From positions 62,001-126,000 of the forward strand of contig NZ_JAAAPN010000014.1 in assembly GCF_009909205.1 (NCBI RefSeq): a stretch of DNA of 64,000 nt, given 5' to 3'. How positions within the stretch are numbered: position 1 is the stretch's first letter; every line of letters starts with the position of its first letter. Origin of the DNA: Aquabacterium fontiphilum (GTDB taxonomy: Bacteria; Pseudomonadota; Gammaproteobacteria; Burkholderiales; Burkholderiaceae_C). A program made the translations under genes and the position numbers. The notes below the pieces were generated by a model that saw only the letters and a list, made by a program, of their open reading frames with translations, ran no database searches and had not been told where the DNA came from. This document shows, in pieces, positions 38,103 to 46,900 of the stretch.

Positions 38103-39095
38103 TCAGCCCGCCATCAGATAAGCCAGTACATCAGGCCGTTGTGGCGGGGCCAGCAGCTGCAGTGTCAGCGCCACACGGGTTTGCCCGACCGTCAGCCCGC
38201 CGGTGGCCGGCCATGGCGCATCGTCTGCCGGCATCACGCCCCCGCGGGCGACGCGCGTGCTGCGCCAGATGGTCACACCCTGCGCCTGGGCGTCCTTCAA
38301 CGCCGCTTCGAGCGCCTCATGAACGGTGCCATGGCCGGTACACGCCACCACCAGGCCCTTCAACGGCGCATCGGGCTGCGACGCCGCCAGGGCAGCGTGC
38401 ACCAGCCAGCCATCAGCATCGGCATGGCTGAAGACGCAGGCCACGCGCGGCGGCGTCTGCCTGGCCAGCCAATGCCATAACGGGGGCTGTTCAGCGCGCG
38501 CGCCCCAGTTTTCGGCAGCTTGCCAGCCACCGGCCTCATCCCAGAGCGCTGCGGGGGCCGCGCCCCCTCCGTCGAAGGCATCGATGGCGTGGCTGTGTGC
38601 CTTGCGCACATCGCGTGCGCGCCACAGGCGCCCGTGCACAGCCACCCAGATGCCGCCCAACCCGGCCGCAGCCAGGCTGGCCACGGCGGCCAGCGCCTGC
38701 TCCAGATTGGCAGGGCCATCGGCATCTGCGGCAGTCGCTGGTCGCATCGCCGCCGTCAGCACCACGGGGCGGCGCTGATCATGGAGCACATCCAGCAGGC
38801 AAGCGGTTTCTTCCACCGTGTCGGTCCCATGGGTGACCACCACACCACCCACATCCGGCTCGGCCAGATGGCGCGCCAGCGCAGCTGCCAGCGCCTGCCA
38901 ATGTGCCCACGTCAGATCCTTGCTGTCGATGGCCACCACCTGCTCGGCGCTGGCCTGCCATCCTTCGGGCAGGCGCCGGCCCGCCAGCAAGGCATCCACC
39001 GGCAACACCCCAGCCTGGTAACGGCCCTCGGCCATGCCCGCCTGCGCCACCCCGGCAATCGTGCCACCGGTGCCCAAGACCACCACGCGTTGCAT
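38103..39095 (-). CDS. L-asparaginase
   Basis: A 330-residue asparaginase. The first catalytic motif VLGTGGTIAGVA (Thr nucleophile) is near residue 10. The second motif VVTHGTDTVEETACLLD has the second Thr plus Asp. DADGPANL and GVMPADD fit the active-site region and C-terminal domain. No signal peptide is visible, so it is probably cytoplasmic. It hydrolyses asparagine to aspartate and ammonia. ATG 39095 was preferred over an upstream GTG. It overlaps nothing and is convergent with the cupredoxin-like gene. Confidence 0.9.
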   Translation of the reverse strand: MQRVVVLGTGGTIAGVAQAGMAEGRYQAGVLPVDALLAGRRLPEGWQASAEQVVAIDSKDLTWAHWQALAAALARHLAEPDVGGVVVTHGTDTVEETACLLDVLHDQRRPVVLTAAMRPATAADADGPANLEQALAAVASLAAAGLGGIWVAVHGRLWRARDVRKAHSHAIDAFDGGGAAPAALWDEAGGWQAAENWGARAEQPPLWHWLARQTPPRVACVFSHADADGWLVHAALAASQPDAPLKGLVVACTGHGTVHEALEAALKDAQAQGVTIWRSTRVARGGVMPADDAPWPATGGLTVGQTRVALTLQLLAPPQRPDVLAYLMAG

Positions 39096-39122
39096 CAGCA
39101 CCCCACCTCGCTCACTAAACCA

Positions 39123-39156
39123 CTGGACAAAACAACAGCCCTGTATAAAATGCCAG
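39123..39156 (+). promoter_or_regulatory. Two LexA (SOS) box candidates upstream of lexA
   Basis: CTGTATAAAATGCCAG at 39141-39156 and CTGGACAAAACAACAG at 39123-39138 each match the CTGT-N8-ACAG pattern with one deviation. They are two bases apart and 38 bases upstream of the lexA start. Tandem boxes are common at lexA itself and would give negative autoregulation. Confidence 0.7.
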
Positions 39157-39193
39157 ACATCGAGACGCTTGTTTCGCCCCGACCGCCCACACC

Positions 39194-39892
39194 ATGGCCA
39201 ACGATAGCCCCAAACTCACCCCTCGGCAGCAGGAAATCTTCGAGCTGATCCAGCGGGCGATCGCGACCACCGGCGCGCCGCCGACACGGGCCGAAATCGC
39301 AGCACAGCTGGGGTTTCGTTCAGTCAACGCCGCTGAAGAACACCTGCAGGCCCTGGCCCGCAAAGGCGTGATCGAACTCGTGGGCGGCACCTCGCGTGGT
39401 ATTCGCCTCAAGGCCGGCACGCTGCGCGGCCTGCATGACGGACGCCGCGGCAGCAGCCGCAGCGCTGCCGGCCTGGGCACCTCTCTGCCCTTGCCCGGGC
39501 TCGAACAACTGGCCCTGCCACTGGTGGGTCGGGTGGCAGCCGGTCAGCCCATCCTGGCGCAGGAACACGTCGAGCAAACCTACTCGGTCGAGCCCAGCCT
39601 GTTCGCCCGCAAGCCGGATTACCTTCTGCGTGTGCGCGGCATGAGCATGCGCGACGCCGGCATCCTTGATGGTGATCTGCTGGCCGTGGCGCGTGCGCGC
39701 GAGGCTCGCAACGGCCAGATCGTCGTGGCGCGACTGGGCGACGAGGTTACCGTCAAACGTTTTCAACGCAATGCACAAGGCATCGCGCTGCTGCCTGAGA
39801 ACCCCGATTTCGAGCCCATTGTGGTCGGCCCTGATACGGCCGACTTCGAGCTGGAAGGCTTGGCCGTGGGTCTGATCCGCAACGGCTTCTGA
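39194..39892 (+). CDS. lexA: LexA repressor
   Basis: A 232-residue SOS repressor. The winged-helix N-terminus reads [56 protein letters not shown]. The C-terminal S24 peptidase domain has the cleavage site AG in RVAAGQPI, the catalytic Ser in [14 protein letters not shown] and the Lys in VKRF. RecA-stimulated self-cleavage releases the SOS genes. The protein is slightly longer than E. coli LexA owing to an Arg/Gly/Ser-rich linker (about 78-100). Confidence 0.95.
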   Translation: MANDSPKLTPRQQEIFELIQRAIATTGAPPTRAEIAAQLGFRSVNAAEEHLQALARKGVIELVGGTSRGIRLKAGTLRGLHDGRRGSSRSAAGLGTSLPLPGLEQLALPLVGRVAAGQPILAQEHVEQTYSVEPSLFARKPDYLLRVRGMSMRDAGILDGDLLAVARAREARNGQIVVARLGDEVTVKRFQRNAQGIALLPENPDFEPIVVGPDTADFELEGLAVGLIRNGF

Positions 39893-40015
39893 GCGCCCTG
39901 TGTTCCCCCACCACGCGGGTGGCGGGCATTCGCATCGTCCACAAGACGCTGCAATCCCGTGTGGTGGCCCTGTCATGAATCCTGCCGAACTTCCCTGATG
40001 TCAAAGGAGTTCAAC

Positions 40016-40366
40016 ATGATTCACCATTTCGCACGCGCCCTGTTCGTTCGCAGCGCCATGGCTGCACAGGCCTCTGAGGCACAGCCCCCCGCCGCGCGGC
40101 CCTCGTCCGGTCAACCGGTGCGCCCGCGCCCCATTACCCCGTGGACGGTCCCGGCAAATCAGGGTGCGCGCGCAACCCCTCCTCAAAAGGCACCTGGCAC
40201 CCGTGCGGGCGCCAAGGTGGTCGCGTTTCCCGCCGCCAGCGCAGGCGGTCGGGTGCGCATCAGCAGCGACCCCAGCGACGCGCGACGCACCGTGATCAGC
40301 GGGCGCTTCGCCGAAGTCTGTGCCGCGCTCGACCGCCTCGTGCGCGAGCAGGAGGCGGCCGCCTGA
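40016..40366 (+). CDS. Hypothetical protein downstream of lexA
   Basis: A 116-residue protein with a good ribosome binding site (AAAGGAG) before the ATG at 40016. The N-terminal 75 residues are low-complexity, rich in Pro, Ala, Arg and Gln. The last 40 residues look folded: GGRVRISSDPSDARRTVISGRFAEVCAALDRLVREQE. I do not recognise the family. It is 123 bases downstream of lexA; co-regulation with SOS is possible but no box is seen between them. It is convergent with phaB, six bases apart. Confidence 0.6.
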   Translation: MIHHFARALFVRSAMAAQASEAQPPAARPSSGQPVRPRPITPWTVPANQGARATPPQKAPGTRAGAKVVAFPAASAGGRVRISSDPSDARRTVISGRFAEVCAALDRLVREQEAAA

Positions 40367-40372
40367 GCGGCA

Positions 40373-41110
40373 TCAGCCCATGTGCAGGCCGCCGTTGACC
40401 GAGAAATCGGCGCCGGTGGCAAAGCCGGCCTCGTCAGAGGCCACCCAGGCCACCATGGAGGCAATTTCCTCCGGCGTACCCAGGCGCTTGACGGGGATCG
40501 TGGCCACGATCTTTTCCAGCACGTCGGGACGAATGGCGCGCACCATCTCGGTTCCGATGTAGCCCGGCGACACGGTGTTCACCGTCACACCTTTGTTGGC
40601 AACTTCCTGGGCCAGGGCCATCGTGAAGCCGTGCATGCCCGCCTTGGCGGCCGAGTAGTTGGTCTGACCGAACTGGCCCTTTTCGCCGTTGACCGAGCTG
40701 ATGTTGACGATCCGGCCCCAGCCCCGCTCGACCATGTCGTCGATGACCTGCTTGGTCACATTGAACAGGCTGTTGAGGTTGGTGTCGATCACCGCATCCC
40801 AGTCGGCTTTGGTCATCTTGCGGAACATGCCGTCGCGCGTGATGCCGGCGTTGTTGACCAGCACATCGATCGGGCCATGCTCGGCCTTGGCCTTGCGGAA
40901 GGCCTCGACCGTCGACTCCCAGTCGGACACATTGCCCACCGAGGCGTAGAACTCGTAGCCGAGCGCCTTCTGCTCGTCCAGCCACTTGTTGTAGTCGCGG
41001 CTGGGGCCGCAGCCTGCCAGCACGGTGAAGCCGTCCTTGTGCAGCCGCTGGCAGATGGCCGTGCCAATGCCACCCATGCCACCGGTCACGTACGCTACTT
41101 TCTTGCTCAT
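40373..41110 (-). CDS. phaB: Acetoacetyl-CoA reductase (PhaB)
   Basis: A 245-residue SDR enzyme: TGGMGGIG cofactor loop at the N-terminus, NNAGITRDGMF, Ser in NISSVNG, and the catalytic Tyr-Lys in NYSAAKAGMHGF. The DYNKWLDEQKALGYEFYASVGNVSDW segment matches PhaB. It reduces acetoacetyl-CoA to (R)-3-hydroxybutyryl-CoA with NADPH for polyhydroxybutyrate synthesis. It is the last gene of a phaCAB unit, 39 bases after phaA. Confidence 0.95.
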   Translation of the reverse strand: MSKKVAYVTGGMGGIGTAICQRLHKDGFTVLAGCGPSRDYNKWLDEQKALGYEFYASVGNVSDWESTVEAFRKAKAEHGPIDVLVNNAGITRDGMFRKMTKADWDAVIDTNLNSLFNVTKQVIDDMVERGWGRIVNISSVNGEKGQFGQTNYSAAKAGMHGFTMALAQEVANKGVTVNTVSPGYIGTEMVRAIRPDVLEKIVATIPVKRLGTPEEIASMVAWVASDEAGFATGADFSVNGGLHMG

Positions 41111-41149
41111 TCAATGCTCCTCAATGAGGTGTTCGTCAGGAGATAGGGC

Positions 41150-42331
41150 TCAATCACGCTCGATGGTCAGGGCCACGCCCATGCCCCCACCGATGCACAG
41201 CGATGCCAGGCCCTTCTTGGCGTCGCGTCGGCGCATTTCATGCAGCAGCGTCACCAGCACACGGCAGCCGGAGGCGCCGATGGGGTGACCGATGGCAATC
41301 GCCCCGCCGTTGACGTTGACCTTGCTGGTGTCCCAGCCCATTTCCTTGTGAACCGCGCAGGCCTGGGCCGCGAACGCTTCGTTGATTTCGAGCAGATCCA
41401 GGTCGGCTGGCTGCCAGCCCGCGCGCGCCAGGGCCCGGCGAGAAGCAGGCACCGGACCCATGCCCATGGTGGCCGGATCCAGACCCGCGCTGGCGTAAGA
41501 AGCGATGCGACCCAGCGGCGTCAGGCCGAGTTCCGCCGCTTTCTTCGCGCTCATCACCATCACGGCGGCCGCGCCGTCGTTGATGCCAGACGCATTGCCC
41601 GCCGTCACGCTGCCAGCCTTGTCGAAAGCAGGCCGCAACCCAGCCAACGCTTCCGCGGTGGACTTGCGGTTGATGAACTCGTCGGCGTCGAACACGATCG
41701 GGTCGCCCTTCTTCTGCGGGATCACCACGGGCACGATCTCATCCTTGAAGCGGCCGGCTTCCTGCGCCGCAGCGGCCTTCTGCTGCGAGGCCAGCGCCAG
41801 CGCGTCCTGCTCCTCGCGGGTGATGCCGTACTGTTTCGCCACGTTTTCTGCGGTGATGCCCATGTGGTACTGGTTGTACACGTCCCACAGGCCGTCGTTG
41901 ATCATGGTATCCACCATCTGCCAGTTGCCCATGCGCATGCCATCACGCGAGTTGGGTACGACATGGGGCGACAGACTCATGTTTTCCTGGCCGCCAGCGA
42001 TCACGATCTCGGCATCACCATCGCGGATGGCCTGGACGGCCAGCATCACGGCCTTCAGGCCGGAACCGCAGACCTTGTTGATCGTCATGGCCGGCACGCC
42101 GTTGGGCAAGCCGGACTTGATGACGGCCTGGCGCGCCGGGTTCTGCCCGCAGCCGGCCTGCAGCACCTGGCCCAGGATCACTTCGCTGATCTGCTCGCCC
42201 GGCACGCCGGTGCGCTTGAGCAGATCCTGGATGACGATGGCGCCAAGCTCGGCCGCTGGGGTCTTGGCGAGGGTGCCGCCAAATTTGCCCACTGCGGTGC
42301 GGGACGCTGCAACGATGACGATGTCGGTCAT
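41150..42331 (-). CDS. phaA: Acetyl-CoA acetyltransferase (beta-ketothiolase, PhaA)
   Basis: A 393-residue thiolase. The nucleophile Cys88 is in [14 protein letters not shown], the middle His motif is [18 protein letters not shown] is present, and the second active-site Cys lies in [13 protein letters not shown]. It condenses two acetyl-CoA into acetoacetyl-CoA, the first step of polyhydroxybutyrate synthesis. It lies between phaC and phaB. Confidence 0.95.
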   Translation of the reverse strand: MTDIVIVAASRTAVGKFGGTLAKTPAAELGAIVIQDLLKRTGVPGEQISEVILGQVLQAGCGQNPARQAVIKSGLPNGVPAMTINKVCGSGLKAVMLAVQAIRDGDAEIVIAGGQENMSLSPHVVPNSRDGMRMGNWQMVDTMINDGLWDVYNQYHMGITAENVAKQYGITREEQDALALASQQKAAAAQEAGRFKDEIVPVVIPQKKGDPIVFDADEFINRKSTAEALAGLRPAFDKAGSVTAGNASGINDGAAAVMVMSAKKAAELGLTPLGRIASYASAGLDPATMGMGPVPASRRALARAGWQPADLDLLEINEAFAAQACAVHKEMGWDTSKVNVNGGAIAIGHPIGASGCRVLVTLLHEMRRRDAKKGLASLCIGGGMGVALTIERD

Positions 42332-42379
42332 GGATTTTCTCCTTCAGTCGTACACATGCCTGCCCGCCTTGTGGGTGGG

Positions 42380-44395
42380 TCAGGCCTTCTTCAACACATA
42401 ACGCCCGGGTGCGGGCTCGATGGGTCGGTGGGCCGCGCTGCCGGGTTGGCGGGGGGCGGCCACCTTGGCGCCAGATTGGCGCGCCAGCCATTCTGCCCAC
42501 ACCGGCCACCAGCTCCCTGGTTGCTCCTGAGCGGAGGCAAACCACTCCTTGGCCGTGGCCGGCAAGGCGCGCACGCCCGGGCCAGTCAGCCAGTGGCTGC
42601 GCTTTTTCTTTTCAGGCGGGTTGATCACGCCGGCGATGTGGCCGGAAGCACCCAGCACGAAGGTCACGTCGCCCGAGACCAGCTGGGTCGAGGCATAGGC
42701 CCCCTCCCACGGCACGATGTGGTCTTCGCGTGAGCCATAGATGAACACCGGCATGTCCAGCACGCCGAAGTCCACCGGCTCGCCGCAGACGGTGGTGGAC
42801 CCGGGCTTGCACAGCCTGTTCTCAAGGTAGGTGTGGCGCAGATACCAGGCGTACATGGGGCCCGGCAGATTGGTGCTGTCGCTGTTCCAGTAGAGCAGGT
42901 CGAACGCCGGGGGCATCTCGCCCTTGAGGTAGTTGCCCACCACGTAGTTCCACACCAGGTCGTTGGCGCGCAGGAACGAGAAGGTGGCCGCCAGTTCGGC
43001 GCCGCGCATCAGCCCGCCGCCTCGAGGGCTGTCGGGCCCCAGCGTCATCTCGCGCATGCGCACCATGGCCTCGTCAACGAAGACGTCCATGATGCCGGTG
43101 TCGGCAAAGTCCAGGAAGGTGGTCAGCAGGGTCAGGCTGGCCACGGGCTTGCGCCCCTTGGCGGCCAGCACGGCCAGCGCAGTGGCGATGAGAGTGCCGC
43201 CCACGCAAAAGCCCAGGGCGTTGATCTGCGGGGTGCCGGCGATCTCGCGGGTAACATCAATGGCGCGGATCACGCCCTCTTCGATGTAGTCATCCCATGT
43301 GACCTTGGACAGCGACTCGTCGGCATTGACCCAGCTCACCATGAACACGCGGTGGCCCTGCGACAGCAGGTAGCGCACCACCGAGTTGTCAGGCTGCAGA
43401 TCGAGGATGTAGTACTTGTTGATGCAAGGCGGCACCATCAGGAAGGGCACGGCGTGCACCTTGTCCGTCAGCGGCTTGTACTCGATCAACTGGAACAGGC
43501 GGTTCTCGAAGACCACCGTGCCTTCGGTGGTGGCCACGTTGCGGCCCACTTCGAAGACGCGCTCGTCGGTCTGCGACATGTGGCCCTGCTTGAGGTCGTG
43601 CATCAGATGCTGCAGCCCTTGCTGCAGGCTCTCGCCCTTGGTCTCGATCGCCTTCTTGAGCACCTCGGGGTTGAAGGCGAGGTAGTTGGCCGGTGAAGCA
43701 GCATCGGCCCACTGCTGGACGGCGAAGCGCACGCGCTGGCGGGCCTTCTCATCGCCCTGAAGCGATTCGGCCAGGCGCTGCAACGTCTGGGCGTTGAGCA
43801 GGTACACGGCGGCCATGAAGGAGCTGACCTTGCTGTCGCGCCAGGCGGGCGCAGCGAAACGTTTGTCGTTCAAGCCGATGTCAGCCGATTGCGCCAGGGC
43901 CTGGTTCCACAGTTCGGTGACCTGCTTGAGGTAGTCGTCCTGAATGGCCTTGAGCTTGTCGGAGGGCACGGTCAGGCCCGCGACCGATTTCAGTGTCTCG
44001 GCCATGCTGCTGCCGATGGCCGCCATGGCTTCGCCAAGGTTGCCTGGCAGCCCCGAGAGACCCGGCACGCCCGTCAGACCGGGCAGGCCGCCGGGCATTT
44101 GAGGCGGGAAGGCCTTCATCCAATCCTGCCAGGTGGGCAGGCCGGCTGCAGGCTTCACGAAGGCAGCCCAATCTGGCAACGCCTGCGCACCGAACGCGGC
44201 ACCGGCGGTCTGGAAGGCCTCGCGCGCCGAAGCCTGTGGCGCAGCCGACGCCTCTGGCCCAGGGGCCGCGGAGGGCGTGGCAGATGTCGACGCCTTCACG
44301 CCCGGCTTGGCCCGACTGCGCCCCGCGGCGGTCTTGCGGGAAGCCGTCTTGCTGGGGGTGCCGCTGCCAGCGCGCACGCGCGGGGTGTCTGCCAT
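42380..44395 (-). CDS. phaC: Class I polyhydroxyalkanoate synthase (PhaC)
   Basis: A 671-residue synthase with start [10 protein letters not shown] after AAGGAGA. The first roughly 75 residues are a Lys/Ala/Ser-rich extension of the kind seen in histone-like basic tails. The catalytic domain has the lipase-like box GFCVGG with Cys397, an Asp in the [13 protein letters not shown] region and the C-terminal [13 protein letters not shown] with the His. It polymerises 3-hydroxyacyl-CoA into polyester. It is longer than the roughly 590-residue Cupriavidus enzyme by about this N-terminal extension. No phasin or phaR gene is in the window. Confidence 0.93.
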   Translation of the reverse strand: MADTPRVRAGSGTPSKTASRKTAAGRSRAKPGVKASTSATPSAAPGPEASAAPQASAREAFQTAGAAFGAQALPDWAAFVKPAAGLPTWQDWMKAFPPQMPGGLPGLTGVPGLSGLPGNLGEAMAAIGSSMAETLKSVAGLTVPSDKLKAIQDDYLKQVTELWNQALAQSADIGLNDKRFAAPAWRDSKVSSFMAAVYLLNAQTLQRLAESLQGDEKARQRVRFAVQQWADAASPANYLAFNPEVLKKAIETKGESLQQGLQHLMHDLKQGHMSQTDERVFEVGRNVATTEGTVVFENRLFQLIEYKPLTDKVHAVPFLMVPPCINKYYILDLQPDNSVVRYLLSQGHRVFMVSWVNADESLSKVTWDDYIEEGVIRAIDVTREIAGTPQINALGFCVGGTLIATALAVLAAKGRKPVASLTLLTTFLDFADTGIMDVFVDEAMVRMREMTLGPDSPRGGGLMRGAELAATFSFLRANDLVWNYVVGNYLKGEMPPAFDLLYWNSDSTNLPGPMYAWYLRHTYLENRLCKPGSTTVCGEPVDFGVLDMPVFIYGSREDHIVPWEGAYASTQLVSGDVTFVLGASGHIAGVINPPEKKKRSHWLTGPGVRALPATAKEWFASAQEQPGSWWPVWAEWLARQSGAKVAAPRQPGSAAHRPIEPAPGRYVLKKA

Positions 44396-44594
44396 ATGTC
44401 TCCTTCGTGTTGCGTATATCGCCACAGACCGAAAAGCTTACCCGTGGCATGTTGCCGTATTCTGACGCCATGTCAGCGCGCCGGGCGCATGTCGCAGCAT
44501 CCTCACGACATTCCCGCACGTTCGGACGCCGGGGCGGGCTTGTTTGTACATGGCCTGCGGGAAAGCAACCTCAGTGCCAACATCAGGATTTCGC

Positions 44595-44897
44595 ATGTGG
44601 ATCGTCGCCATCGCCTGGATGTACGTGGCCGTGATGATGACGTTGGCTGAAGCCACGCATCCTCAGGGCAGCATCCTCGGCGCCATCATCACTTTCCTTT
44701 TCTACGGCCTGGCGCCCGTGGCCATCGTGATGTACATCCTTGGCACGCCTGCGCGGCGTCGCGCTCGCCGGGCGGCCGAAGCCCGCGAACTCGCGCTGGC
44801 TGCTGCCACCGAGGCCCCCTCACTGCCTGCCGATGGCAGCGGCCTGCCTGCCGGTGACCCCATCGCGGCGGAAAGAAAAGAACCGGGCGGGGTCTGA
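44595..44897 (+). CDS. Small hypothetical membrane protein
   Basis: A 100-residue protein with two hydrophobic segments (MWIVAIAWMYVAVMMTLAEA and ILGAIITFLFYGLAPVAIVMYIL), then RRRARRAA and a low-complexity tail rich in Ala, Glu and Pro. The pattern is common in Burkholderiales and its function is unknown. The 3' end overlaps the convergent pgeF-like gene by 78 bases, so the tail may be longer than the real product. Start ATG 44595 fits the first helix. Confidence 0.65.
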   Translation: MWIVAIAWMYVAVMMTLAEATHPQGSILGAIITFLFYGLAPVAIVMYILGTPARRRARRAAEARELALAAATEAPSLPADGSGLPAGDPIAAERKEPGGV

Positions 44898-45626
44898 GAC
44901 CGTGCAATCGCCTTGCGCGTGGATGTGACGCACGCCCAGGCGGCCCAGCCGCGCATGCGCGAGGGCATGCAGATCTGCGCGCCACTTGGGTGCCTCCCCC
45001 CCGTTTAGCAGGCGAAACGCCGGATGCGGCTCTTGCTGCCCCACACCAAAGGCTTCGAGCACCGGTGCTCCGACCTCGAAGGCCGTCGGCCCGATGCAGG
45101 GCCCGAGCCACACAGTGATGTCGGCCGGCTCACAGCCAGCCAGTTCGCACAGCGCCGGCACGCCGGTCTCCAGGATGCCCTGCCCCGCCATCTCGCCTGC
45201 CCCCGACAAGCCTCGCCATCCCGCGTGCAGCGCTCCCACGGCGCGGCCTTCGGGCGCCGCCATGAGTACTGGCAGGCAATCAGCCACCATCACGACGCAT
45301 CCAACGCCGCGCTCGGCCGTGATGGCACCGTCGGCAGGCTGGGCACGCAAGGTCTGTGCGTCAACCGTCAGCACCCGGTTGCCGTGGACCTGGTCCAGCC
45401 AGACACACGACATGCCCAGTCGCCGCTCAAACTCGGCGCGGTTGCGCTGCACGGCCAGCGGATCGTCGCCCACATGCAGCCCGAGGTTGCTGGTGGCATA
45501 TGGCGCCACGCTGTGCCCGCCGGCACGGGCGCTGCTGAGGCTGCTCACACCGGGCAGCTGCGCCAGCGGACGCAGCCAGCCTGCAGGCAGCGGCTGGTCG
45601 GAAAGACGGGTGGGCGCAAGAGACAT
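44820..45626 (-). CDS. pgeF: Purine nucleoside phosphorylase/polyphenol oxidase-family protein (PgeF, YfiH, LACC1-type)
   Basis: A 268-residue protein of the DUF152 family. The catalytic zinc ligands sit in VWLDQVHGNRV (His), ADCLPVL (Cys) and LHAGWRG (His), and NLGLHVGDD is an N-terminal family mark. Members act as purine nucleoside phosphorylases or adenosine deaminases, and in E. coli YfiH corrects mis-incorporated peptidoglycan precursors. An upstream ATG at 45659 is possible. Neither start has a clear ribosome site. Confidence 0.88.
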   Translation of the reverse strand: MSLAPTRLSDQPLPAGWLRPLAQLPGVSSLSSARAGGHSVAPYATSNLGLHVGDDPLAVQRNRAEFERRLGMSCVWLDQVHGNRVLTVDAQTLRAQPADGAITAERGVGCVVMVADCLPVLMAAPEGRAVGALHAGWRGLSGAGEMAGQGILETGVPALCELAGCEPADITVWLGPCIGPTAFEVGAPVLEAFGVGQQEPHPAFRLLNGGEAPKWRADLHALAHARLGRLGVRHIHAQGDCTVSDPARFFSFRRDGVTGRQAAAIGRQ

Positions 45627-45687
45627 GGCAAACGTGCAACGGGCGCTGGCGGAACCCATGGAAGGGGCACCGCTATGATTGTGCGCG

Positions 45688-46257
45688 ATGCGTGGTCCAC
45701 ATGCCTACCGATCCCCTCTTCCGCTGGCACGGCATGCGTGTGCACATGGCCGCCTGCCGGAATGGCTGACAGCGCCCGGCTCGCTGACGGCGCGACTGCG
45801 TCGGCATGGCACCGTGCGGGTTCAGGTTCTGACGCAGGGAACACGGCGCCTGTGGGCGCATGAGCGGGGCGTTCTGGGCGTCGCGCATGGCCACGTGCGC
45901 GAGGTGGTTCTGTGGCTGGATGCCCGGCCTGCTGTCTGGGCGCGCAGTGCCACACGGCTCGCCGATGCGCGGGGCCCCTGGCGCGCCATACGCGGCCTGG
46001 GCAACCGGCCGCTGGCCGAAGTGCTGTTCAATGGCGCGGGCATCCGCCGGGATCCGCTGCATGTGCATCGCTGGCCCATGACAGGCCCGGAGCATGGTCG
46101 TTGCCGTCGTCAATGGGCTGCGCTGCCCGGCCCGACGGACGACGACGCGCCAGTCTGGGGCCGCAGCTCGGTGTTCCGCCACCGCGGCGCACCGCTGCTC
46201 GTCACCGAGTGCTTTGCCGCCGCGCTGTCCCGGTTGTCAGCGCTGCCCGACGGTTGA
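45688..46257 (+). CDS. ubiC: Chorismate lyase (chorismate--pyruvate lyase)
   Basis: A 189-residue protein matching UbiC: LPEWLTAPGSLTARLRRHGTVRVQVLTQG, then REVVLWLDARPAVWARSATRLAD with the active-site Arg/Glu region, LGNRPLAEVLFNGAGIRRDPLHV, and the final WGRSSVFRHRGAPLLVTECF. It makes 4-hydroxybenzoate and pyruvate from chorismate, the first committed step of ubiquinone synthesis. ubiA is not in the window. It is divergent from pgeF with about 60 bases between. The start is ATG 45688. Confidence 0.88.
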   Translation: MRGPHAYRSPLPLARHACAHGRLPEWLTAPGSLTARLRRHGTVRVQVLTQGTRRLWAHERGVLGVAHGHVREVVLWLDARPAVWARSATRLADARGPWRAIRGLGNRPLAEVLFNGAGIRRDPLHVHRWPMTGPEHGRCRRQWAALPGPTDDDAPVWGRSSVFRHRGAPLLVTECFAAALSRLSALPDG

Positions 46258-46285
46258 GCCCGGGGTCTTGCCCTACACTGCCTGC

Positions 46286-46831
46286 ATGTTTTTTACCCGG
46301 CGCATCGAACACTGTCAGGTCTGTGGCACCCCGGTCGAGCACAAGGTGCCCGAGGGGGACAACCGCGACCGGGCCATCTGCCCGGGCTGCGGCCACATCC
46401 ACTACGTCAATCCGCTGAATGTGGTGGGCACCCTGCCCGTCTGGGAAGACCGGGTGCTGCTGTGCCGCCGCAACATCGAACCCCGCAAGGGCTTCTGGAC
46501 GTTGCCAGCCGGCTTCATGGAGCTGGGGGAAACCACCGAAGAGGGCGCCAGGCGCGAAACAGACGAAGAAGCCGGCGCGCGCATCGAGATGCTGGGGCTG
46601 TACTGCGTGCTCAATGTGGTGAGCGCCGGGCAGGTACACCTGTTCTACAGGGCGCGGCTGCTCGATAACGATTTTGATCCCGGCCCGGAGACGATCGAGG
46701 CCCGGCTGTTCCGGGAGGAAGAGATTCCCTGGGACGAACTGGCCTTCCGAACGGTGCGCATGACGCTGGAGCGTTACTTCGCCGAACGACAGGCCGGTCA
46801 ATTTGGCGTGTATTGCGCCGATATCCGCTGA
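46286..46831 (+). CDS. Nudix hydrolase with N-terminal zinc ribbon
   Basis: A 181-residue protein. An N-terminal zinc ribbon has CQVCG and CPGCG near residues 10-38. The Nudix box GFMELGETTEEGARRETDEEAGA (about 76-98) fits GX5EX7REUXEEXGU with Asp in place of Glu in one position. This is the type often found in proteobacteria as NudC-like or ADP-ribose/dinucleotide hydrolases. Substrate is not predictable. It begins 28 bases after ubiC and could share its transcript. Confidence 0.9.
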   Translation: MFFTRRIEHCQVCGTPVEHKVPEGDNRDRAICPGCGHIHYVNPLNVVGTLPVWEDRVLLCRRNIEPRKGFWTLPAGFMELGETTEEGARRETDEEAGARIEMLGLYCVLNVVSAGQVHLFYRARLLDNDFDPGPETIEARLFREEEIPWDELAFRTVRMTLERYFAERQAGQFGVYCADIR

Positions 46832-46900
46832 AGCGCCCAGAAAACCGATTCAGTCAACCGCATTGGTCGAACCCTGGGCGTGGTCCCCGACAAGCGCAGC

